Source of the DNA: Mesorhizobium_G sp049840935
GTDB lineage: Bacteria > Pseudomonadota > Alphaproteobacteria > Rhizobiales > Rhizobiaceae
Assembly: GCA_049840935.1 (NCBI GenBank)
Contig: JASGJA010000019.1
Location: 1 to 64,000 of the forward strand
DNA: 64,000 nucleotides
Direction: 5' to 3'
The notes beneath the pieces are model-generated. The model saw nothing but the letters and a program-made list of their open reading frames with translations, was not told the DNA's origin and made no database searches. A program made the position numbers and the translations under genes. Shown here one piece after another: positions 17,612 to 24,418 of this stretch; within the stretch, counting starts at the first letter, position 1; every line of letters starts with the position of its first letter.

Positions 17612-18569
17612 TTAAAATTGAGGGCAAGTGCCACCTGCAAGCACATCTGCACAGTCGGGTGAGCGGCGAAACTTGTCGTAGTACACCGTCCAGTCGCCCG
17701 AATGCCCTGCGCGATAGGGGCCAAACTTGAAATATTGGTTCTTGCCCAGGTCTTTGTCGCTGTGGCCGATCATGCCGGTAATGGTGGTTATCGGTTTGCC
17801 ATTGGCAAAAAGTTCAATGCGTCCGTCGCCATTCGGGCCGGGGTGGGAGTAGACCACGAAGTCGATCCAGCCCGAATCCGGCGTTGGCAGCGGGTTGTGC
17901 TGCACCACCTTCATCTTGTCCGTGCAGTCGGCGTAAAGCGCGCCATCTTCCGGCTTCCAGTTCGGATCGGCAGCCACCAGCGCGCGCATCTGGTTGGTGT
18001 CGGGCCGTAGCCACACCGGCACACCACTGGGCGCACATGCACCCGGACCTGACGGCTTTGCCCCATCAAGGCCGGGGCGGTAATTGGTCTCCACGGTAAC
18101 GTGCAGCTTCCCGTTCAGCAGACGCAGCGCAAAAAAAGGACTGAAATCTCCATCAGCGCCGGGATCGATTTCGCGTTTCCATTGCGCGATCAGATAGCGG
18201 TGGTCGTCCTGCGGAATGGGATCCGCCAGCTTCACCGCAAAGCCGTGCCACACACCTTGATCGTAGGGCACACGCAGATCGGTCTTTTCCCATATTTCTG
18301 CGCGCTCGCTGCACCTGTCGTCATCAGCAGCGCACATCGCGCGCACACTCAGCTTCAACGCGCCTTTGCCCTCGTAGACGACATCATGCTGGAACTCCAC
18401 CTTGCCGGCCTTCTGCTCGGAATTCTCGCGATAATAGAAGCCCGCCTTCCGGTGCGAAATCCGTTCCCTCGAATCCGTCGGTGAGTTTCGTGCTTTGGGC
18501 TGTCGCGGAAAAGCTGGCGAGAGTTATAAAAACAAAGGCCAGAATGCCCGCGCGCGTGCCTTGTATCAT
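17612..18569 (-). pseudogene. Secreted polysaccharide lyase-like protein, broken by +1 frameshift
   Basis: The N-terminal reading frame has a signal peptide (GILAFVFITLASFSATAQS) and TDGFEGTDFAPEG. The remaining 262 residues (GFYYRENSEQKAGK.., SERAEIWEKTDLRVPYDQGVWHGF, DHRYLIAQWKRE, YFKFGPYRAGHSGDWTVYYDK) follow in another frame. Removing one C from 18441-18443 joins them into 318 residues. The pattern of a jelly-roll with an R-x-E near the start and HRYLIAQWK fits heparinase-I/alginate-lyase-like Polysacc_lyase proteins. It would act in the periplasm or outside. Its ATG overlaps the cyclase stop by 4 bp, linking a lyase to a nucleotide cyclase. The substrate is unknown. Confidence 0.8.
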
Positions 18570-19900
18570 TGAAACTTCTTCCCCTCACCACTTGTTTTAG
18601 CCGGGTCACGATGAAGCAGGATCAGGCGTTCAGCATCAGACATGCGGTCGAGCGGTTCATATGCCGCACCATCCTCAACATAGTCTTCAATGCTGCCGAT
18701 TTCCGGTGTCAGGACAGTAACCTTATTCCGGATGCCTGCGAGTTTTTCCTTGCCGAGCGTTTGCCAACCTTCTCCGCCGCAATAATTGGCAAAATCCCGG
18801 CTGGCGATCAACCGGCTTGGATATTTCTTGGTAAGGCTTTGCAGGCGAGACGCTTCATTCACGGCAGAACCGAATACCGAAAAGGTCAGGCGGTCGGAAA
18901 GACCAACATTGCCAAACATCACGTTGCCCACATTCAGGCCGATGCCGAAACCGATCTGATGCTGTCCGTGCGCCTCCCGCCGGATATTCAGCGCGTCCAT
19001 GCGCGCTACCGCCTGCCGTGCCGCTATCAAGGCAGACCGGCACGCCTCTTCGGAAGGTTCGCGATGCCGCTCGCACGGAAACAGCGCCAGAAAGCCGTCG
19101 CCGAGAAAGCTCAATATCTGCCCGCCCGCGCGGTTAAACGGTGCTGCCAGCGCATCGAAAAACTGGTTCAGCGTGTCGATATAGACCTCGCGTCCGGCGG
19201 TTTCCGCCAACACCGTCGAGCCGCGCATATCGGCGATCACCAGCGCCGCGCGGATCGTATCGCCTTCGCCGCGTTTGATCTTGCCGTTCAGCACGCGCCG
19301 ACCCGCCTCGCCGCCGAGATAGGTGGACATCATGTTATCCGCCAGTTTGCTGAGCACCGCCATTTTGCTCGCCATGGCGAGGTGGTTTTGTAGCCGCAGC
19401 AGTTCAGCGATCATGTCATCGCTGAAGCCAGTTGGGTGATCCGTCGCCCAGGAGCCGATCATGCCGCGTTCATCGGATTGGTCGAACGCATGTCGAAAAG
19501 CCAGATAGTCTGTCGCGCCAATCTCCTTGAGTTCTTCAAAAATCGGAAACTCGGGTTGCATTTCCGGGGTAATCCTGCGGCGCAAATGCTCCAGATCATT
19601 CGCGAACAAATGGTAATAGGGGCTGGTGAAAAACCGTTCGGATGCTCCATCGACACCCTTGCGGTAGCCTTCGACCTCAAGCGATTGACCCCGAATCCAT
19701 GTGAAGCCAAGCGCATCATAAAGCGGATGCAGCATCGAAAAGCTCATATGCGCGCGCAGCAGCGGCATTCCGCTCGCCGCCAGCCTGTCGCAAAAACCAC
19801 GAACGATCGTTTCGAGACTTTCGCCACGCAACGAGGCTTGCGTCAACCAATCGGTCACGCGGTCGAGCATTATGCGGGAAACTTCATTGGAGGAGGACAT
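18566..19900 (-). CDS. Class III adenylate/guanylate cyclase with N-terminal sensory-type domain
   Basis: The C-terminal half is a class III cyclase catalytic domain. RAALVIADMRGSTVLAE carries the first metal Asp, FLGDGFLALFP the second, and VFGSAVNEASRLQ the transition-state Asn. The N-terminal 210 or so residues lack membrane segments and resemble the domain found in rhizobial soluble cyclases (..RGFCDRLAASGMPLLRAHMSF.., ..GSWATDHPTGFSDDMIAEL..). I chose the ATG at 19900, preceded by AGAAAGG, over the longer frame to 19984 that starts with a low-complexity leader. It would make cAMP or cGMP in the cytoplasm. It is coupled by a 4-bp overlap to the lyase gene downstream and follows the cyclase-like DUF3095 gene by 73 bp. 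Confidence 0.87.
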   Translation of the reverse strand: MSSSNEVSRIMLDRVTDWLTQASLRGESLETIVRGFCDRLAASGMPLLRAHMSFSMLHPLYDALGFTWIRGQSLEVEGYRKGVDGASERFFTSPYYHLFANDLEHLRRRITPEMQPEFPIFEELKEIGATDYLAFRHAFDQSDERGMIGSWATDHPTGFSDDMIAELLRLQNHLAMASKMAVLSKLADNMMSTYLGGEAGRRVLNGKIKRGEGDTIRAALVIADMRGSTVLAETAGREVYIDTLNQFFDALAAPFNRAGGQILSFLGDGFLALFPCERHREPSEEACRSALIAARQAVARMDALNIRREAHGQHQIGFGIGLNVGNVMFGNVGLSDRLTFSVFGSAVNEASRLQSLTKKYPSRLIASRDFANYCGGEGWQTLGKEKLAGIRNKVTVLTPEIGSIEDYVEDGAAYEPLDRMSDAERLILLHRDPAKTSGEGKKFQ

Positions 19901-19973
19901 GGGAAACCTTTCTGCACGGGGCAGGGGCCTTGGAAGGCATCGAAGGCTTAGGTAGGCAGGCGCTTGTCCAACC

Positions 19974-21134
19974 TCAAGCTGCAATCTTCGATTTGAGATT
20001 CATTGCTGCCATTGCGTAGCCGCCTGCCGCACCATCAACAAAGTGGATGTGATCCGGCGCGAGCGGTGTCGCGACTATGCAAGTCATCAACGCCGTTTTT
20101 TGGCTATGAATGCCGAACCGGCAAACGCCGTCATGCTCCGCGAGCATCAACCTCTGTTCGATCTTCGACAAAGCCGCATTGTCCACATCGATGGTCATTT
20201 TCAGGCCGTCGTCAAACTTGCGGAAATCGGAATTTTTAGCGACATCGCTCTTGTAGCGCGCTGCATTGAAGCGCCCGAGCGAACGGCCAGTCTTGTCACT
20301 GTAAATGTTCAGAGCAAGCTGAAATAGTATCCAGAGCTTCGGGATGAGCCTGCGCCCTCTCGGCGCAAGCGCGCGGGCCTCTATGTCAAGTCCCAGCGGC
20401 GGAAAGCTGTGATGCAATCCGGCAAGCGGCACCGGGTGCCCGCCGCGTTCCTGCTGCCCTGCCAGCGCAACGAGGTCCGCCACCAGAACCGCAAAACCGG
20501 GCAGACTTCCGACGCCATTCGGCACGGCAATCACCGAAACGATTTCGCCATTTCGTGCTTCGATAGGGTCCCACCGGCACGAAAGCCCCGTCAGGTCGGG
20601 CCTTGTTCCGGCTGGCGCGGGCGCAACGCGATAGCGGCCAGCCTTCATCTCACTCTCGGCCCAACTCGCCCCGCCACCCGCGAACATGGCGTAAGTCACA
20701 TGTTCCGAAACCTGTACCCGAGCCACACGCACATCTAAACCATGCTTGCGCACGTCTTCGACGGGTATCAGCGCCGCCCGCAATTCCAGGTTCAATTCTT
20801 CCGCCACCCATGTTTGCACAGCAGCCAGCGCTTCTTCTGCGTCCTGCCTGTTGGCAGGCGGCAGCGCCACCAGCGCGCCGTCTCCGCCGAATACGAATGG
20901 CAGGTCACGCGTGCCGCTTTGGTTGAGCAAAGCTGAAATCACACTCGCGCCCGCCGTGTTCACGGACTTGTAGCGACCGGCGGCAATTGCTTGCGTTGAG
21001 TTTACGATATCGGCAGTTGCCAGCAGCCAGTTGGCGGGTAACGGTTCGTAGCGCTCAAAATCCGTCACGTTCTCAAACGCGGCGAAAACCGGCAGAGTAT
21101 CCAGAAAGGTCCTGTCTGCATTCAGACTGTCCAT
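19974..21134 (-). CDS. DUF3095 protein, cyclase-like fold
   Basis: The product matches the DUF3095 family: FLDTLPVFAAFENVTDFERYEPLPANWLL at the start, then LATADIVNSTQAIAAGRYKSVNTAGAS and FVFGGDGALVALP. A later DFRKFDDGLKMTIDVD precedes the C-terminal HIHFVDGAAGGYAMAA. The ADIVNST..GGDGA pair mimics the metal-binding motifs of class III cyclases (D-x-x-x-S-T; G-D-G), so a cyclase ancestry is likely; catalytic activity is unproven. The ATG at 21134 is the family-like start; a TTG at 21209 in the same frame is possible. It heads a short run with a true cyclase and a polysaccharide lyase. Confidence 0.82.
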   Translation of the reverse strand: MDSLNADRTFLDTLPVFAAFENVTDFERYEPLPANWLLATADIVNSTQAIAAGRYKSVNTAGASVISALLNQSGTRDLPFVFGGDGALVALPPANRQDAEEALAAVQTWVAEELNLELRAALIPVEDVRKHGLDVRVARVQVSEHVTYAMFAGGGASWAESEMKAGRYRVAPAPAGTRPDLTGLSCRWDPIEARNGEIVSVIAVPNGVGSLPGFAVLVADLVALAGQQERGGHPVPLAGLHHSFPPLGLDIEARALAPRGRRLIPKLWILFQLALNIYSDKTGRSLGRFNAARYKSDVAKNSDFRKFDDGLKMTIDVDNAALSKIEQRLMLAEHDGVCRFGIHSQKTALMTCIVATPLAPDHIHFVDGAAGGYAMAAMNLKSKIAA

Positions 21135-21215
21135 CAGCGTTGAACTATCACAAGTTGCATGGTTCGTCGCTTCCCAAAGCGGATTTGACTTGAGCGCGGT
21201 TTCGGACAATGAGCC

Positions 21216-22308
21216 ATGTCAATGCGAATTGCCTTTTACGCTCCACTCAAGGCCCCAGATCATCCCGTTCCGTCCGGCGACCGCCAGATGGCGCGGCTGT
21301 TGGTCGAGGCGTTGGAGTATGCGGGGCACACGGTTGAACTTGCGTCGAGCCTTCGTGCATTTTGCGCGACGCCGGACCCCGCGCATTACGCGGCGCTCGC
21401 GGTCGACGCTGCGGCCGAAGCACGTCGTATCGAGCGCTCATGGCAGGAGGCAGGCTTGCCGGACCTCTGGTTCACCTACCATCCCTATTACAAGGCTCCA
21501 GACCTTCTAGGGCCGCGCGTTCGCGCAGCGCGCTGGCATCCCATACATCACCGCCGAGGCTTCTTATTCCGTGCGCCGCAACGAGGGCGTCTGGAAGGAC
21601 ACGCAAGCAACCACCATTGATGCCGTGCGCCATGCCGCGGCCAATCTTTGCTTCACCGAGCGCGACGTATCGGGCCTGAAACTGGCAGCGCCGAATGCAC
21701 GCCTTGAGCTTTTCCCGCCTTTCATCAAGCCCACCGCGCCGCGAGTGAGGCAGCTCAACGATCCTTCACAACTCGTCACCGTTGCGATGATGCGCCCCGG
21801 CGACAAGCTGGAAAGCTATCGAATGCTCGCCGCCGCCTTGGCGCAGCTTGGCGATCTGCCGTGGACAATCACCATTGTTGGCGACGGACCCGCCGAACCG
21901 GACGTGCAGCAGCTTTTTGAGCCGCTTCCACCGGCCCGCATACGTTGGGTCGGTCAGGTTGTGCCACAAGACGTGCCTTCACTCCTCGCGCAGGCCGACA
22001 TTTATGTCTGGCCGGGTTTTGGTGAGGCATACGGCCTCGCCTATCTGGAGGCGCAGGCCGCCGCTCTTCCGGTCGTGGCGCAGCGCATCGCGGGTGTACC
22101 GGAAGCGGTACGCGACGGTGAAACGGCCATCCTTACAGAGCCCGGCGACATCGCCGCCTTCTCCAATGCAATCGCGAAACTGCTGACAGACGGCAGCCTG
22201 CGGCAGCGCATGGGCGAGCAGGGCAGGGCGTTTATTGCAGGCGAGCGCTCGCTTGAAGCCGCCGCGCGCCGGCTGGACGAGATACTTACTGAGGTCACGC
22301 ATGGCTGA
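21216..22308 (+). pseudogene. Glycosyltransferase family 4-type protein, broken by +1 frameshift
   Basis: The N-terminal part (MRIAFYAPLKAPDHPVPSGDRQMARLL.., DLWFTYHPYYKAPDLLGPRV) and the C-terminal part (GIPYITAEASYSVRRNEG.., VTVAMMRPGDKLESYRMLAAAL, DIYVWPGFGEAYGLAYLEAQAAALPVV) lie in two frames. Dropping one base near 21522 (a C) rebuilds GPRVAQRAGIPYITAEASYS and a protein of about 361-363 residues. The C-terminal E-x7-E (GEAYGLAYLE) is the GT-B/GT4 nucleotide-sugar motif. The ATG at 21216 or 21222 may start it. Its last 8 bases overlap the deacetylase gene. Donor and acceptor sugars are unknown. Confidence 0.86.
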
Positions 22309-23023
22309 CACCATCTGGACGCCGCTCATTGAAGCGCTCGAAAGCGGCATTCGCCCCCAATTCTGGCTCCGCGACGATGACGCTGTTGAACCAACACCTG
22401 CGCTGGACCGGCTCGTCGCCACCTGCGAACAGGCCGACATTCCTCTGGTGTTGGCCGTCATACCACGGCCGACTGGCGAAGCCTTGGCCGCTCGTCTCGC
22501 AAATGCCAAATTGGTCAGTGTCGCGGTGCATGGCTGGGCGCATCAGAACCACGCAAGTTCGACTGAGAAAAAACAGGAGTTCGGGCCGCATCGTCCCTTG
22601 GATGAAATGCTCAATGAGTTGCGGACAGGGCGCGAAAAGCTGGAAGTTCTGCACGGCGAACGATTCATCCCGATGCTCGTCCCACCATGGAATCGCATTG
22701 ATCCACGGCTACCCCCGCTGCTCCCAAGCATCGGCTTTGAAGCGCTGTCCACCTTTGGTCCCGCCGCGCCCGGACCGATCCAAATCATCAACAGCAATGT
22801 CGATCTTATCGACTGGCACGGCACGCGCGGCTGCGTCGATCATGCCGTGCTGGTCAGCCAAATTGTCGAACGCCTCGCACAGCGCGAGCCGGTCGGCATT
22901 CTCGGCCACCATCTCGTTCATGACGAAGCGGTATGGGCCTTTCTCGAAAAGCTCTTCGCCGTTACCCGCACTTTCAACATTGAGTGGCTGTCCGGCGCAG
23001 GACTTGTCAGAGGTTCAGCGTAA
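22301..23023 (+). CDS. Polysaccharide deacetylase-family protein
   Basis: The 240-residue protein has the NodB-like divalent layout: FWLRDDDAVEPTPALDRLV near the N-terminus (the catalytic/metal Asp pair), AVHGWAHQNHAS (metal His motif), VPPWNRIDPRLPPLLPSIGF (substrate-groove motif) and a late GILGHHLVHDEAV. Family members remove acetyl groups from GlcNAc-type sugars, and no signal peptide is seen, so it would act in the cytoplasm. The ATG at 22301 overlaps the glycosyltransferase stop by 8 bp, so the two are translated together. A biosynthetic intermediate is a more likely substrate than a finished wall polymer (inference). Confidence 0.87.
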   Translation: MADTIWTPLIEALESGIRPQFWLRDDDAVEPTPALDRLVATCEQADIPLVLAVIPRPTGEALAARLANAKLVSVAVHGWAHQNHASSTEKKQEFGPHRPLDEMLNELRTGREKLEVLHGERFIPMLVPPWNRIDPRLPPLLPSIGFEALSTFGPAAPGPIQIINSNVDLIDWHGTRGCVDHAVLVSQIVERLAQREPVGILGHHLVHDEAVWAFLEKLFAVTRTFNIEWLSGAGLVRGSA

Positions 23024-23837
23024 GTCCGTCGCGCGCAACGAAAGCACCGTCAAATGCATCCTGCGCTGCGCGTTCGTGTGCGGCCAGCTCCGCATCCGTG
23101 CGGGCAGGGTCGTGGTGGAATATCGCCAGACGCTTCGCGCCCGCCGCCTCGCAAAGCCGCACGCCGCGCTGCCACGTCGAATGCCCGAAGCCGACGCGAT
23201 GCGGCATTTCCGCTTCTGTATAGGTGCAATCATAAATCGCGAGATCGGCGTTTTTCATCAAGCCCAGGACGGCTTGGTCCAACTCTTCGCCGACATGCTC
23301 CGTGTCGCTCACATAGGCCGCAACCTTGCCATTCCATTCCACGCGATAGCCGATGCATCCACCGGGATGGTTCAGACTAGCGGTGCGGATCACCACGCCT
23401 TCTTGTGGCTTAAGCACATCACCCGAAACGAAGTCCTGCCACTGGAACTTGGCGCGGCAAATGCCGATCTTGCCGGGAAACCACGGCGGCGAAACAAACG
23501 TCTCGATCATTTCCTGCGTGGTCATCTGCCCCGCCAGATGCCCCGACCAAATCTTGAGCTTGGTCTGCCGGTCATAGAGCGGCGGAAAGAATGGAAAGCC
23601 GATAATGTGGTCATAATGGCAGTGGGTGAAAAACAGGTCGAGCTTGCCTATGCCCTCGCGGTGCAGCGCTTCACCCAAACCGCGAATGCCAGATCCCGCG
23701 TCGAATATGAGCGTATGCGGCCCGCAACGCATTTCGATGCAAGCGGTATTCCCACCAACCTTCATGAATTCCGAGCCCGATACGGGAACACTACCCCGTA
23801 CACCCCAGAACTTTACGCGAAACGCATCCCCAACCAT
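23007..23837 (-). CDS. MBL-fold metallo-hydrolase
   Basis: The protein is a 276-residue metallo-beta-lactamase-fold hydrolase. It starts FRVKFWGVRGSVPVSG, has the metal-binding HCHYDH (H-x-H-x-D-H) in FFTHCHYDHIIGFPFF, a further His in ASLNHPGGCIGYRVE, the bridging Asp in YVSDTEH, and a C-terminal LAIFHHDPARTD. The WGVRGS start plus HHDP end is shared with MBL proteins often encoded near signalling genes; some are phosphodiesterase-like, so degradation of a cyclic nucleotide is conceivable, but this is inference. It ends a run of same-strand genes (methyltransferase-like, ABC, cNMP-binding, MBL) and overlaps the convergent deacetylase end by 17 bp. Confidence 0.82.
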   Translation of the reverse strand: MVGDAFRVKFWGVRGSVPVSGSEFMKVGGNTACIEMRCGPHTLIFDAGSGIRGLGEALHREGIGKLDLFFTHCHYDHIIGFPFFPPLYDRQTKLKIWSGHLAGQMTTQEMIETFVSPPWFPGKIGICRAKFQWQDFVSGDVLKPQEGVVIRTASLNHPGGCIGYRVEWNGKVAAYVSDTEHVGEELDQAVLGLMKNADLAIYDCTYTEAEMPHRVGFGHSTWQRGVRLCEAAGAKRLAIFHHDPARTDAELAAHERAAQDAFDGAFVARDGLTLNL

Positions 23838-23909
23838 CCTGCCTCGACTTCACTTCCCCCAATAACGGCACCATAGACCCGCAATTCGGGATTGGCGAGA
23901 CTGGCAATT

Positions 23910-24362
23910 TTAGTGATGGTTCGACCTTGCTTCGGCGAGTTCGGCGGTTGTGCTGGAAAGTCGGTTCGCCAACACGCGCACGATCTCAATCGTCATTTCC
24001 GGGAACTCACGCAACATGCGCAGGAAATGATCTTTCCGAATGCGCAGTGTTTCTACCGGCCCTTTCGCGCGCACGGTAGCTGTTCTTGAAACATCACAAA
24101 GAATCGCAATTTCGCCCACGATGGAGTTTGGCTCCACATGGGCAACCGTAATCGGCCCGGTATCTGAATCCACGATGATGTCTGCTTCGCCGGAAAGAAT
24201 CACATAGGCGGCATCGCCCTCGTCGCCCTGCCGAAACAGGTCTTGTCCGTCGCGATAGCTCACGCGGTCGGAGGTGAAAGCGAGAAGCTTGAGCTTGGCC
24301 GGCTCAATCCCGGAAAAGAGCGGCACCTGCCGCAACATACCCACTTCTTCTTTCAACATCAT
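23910..24362 (-). CDS. Stand-alone cyclic-nucleotide-binding domain protein
   Basis: The 150-residue protein is a single cNMP-binding beta-barrel without DNA-binding or enzyme domain. It has FRQGDEGDAAYVILSGEADIIV and the phosphate-binding cassette VGEIAILCDVSRTATVRA, which keeps the Glu that contacts the ribose and the Arg that contacts the phosphate. It should therefore be able to bind cAMP or cGMP. The C-terminal helix (DHFLRMLREFPEMTIEIVRVLANRLSS) would move on binding. It lies 56 bp downstream of the pseudo-ABC gene and 72 bp upstream of the MBL gene on the same strand, so it probably senses the product of the nearby cyclases and acts on a neighbour protein (inference). Confidence 0.88.
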   Translation of the reverse strand: MMLKEEVGMLRQVPLFSGIEPAKLKLLAFTSDRVSYRDGQDLFRQGDEGDAAYVILSGEADIIVDSDTGPITVAHVEPNSIVGEIAILCDVSRTATVRAKGPVETLRIRKDHFLRMLREFPEMTIEIVRVLANRLSSTTAELAEARSNHH

Positions 24363-24418
24363 GATGGCAGCCTCAACTTACCAGCTGTTTGAAGATAGCG
24401 TTATCGGAGCGCAAAGTC

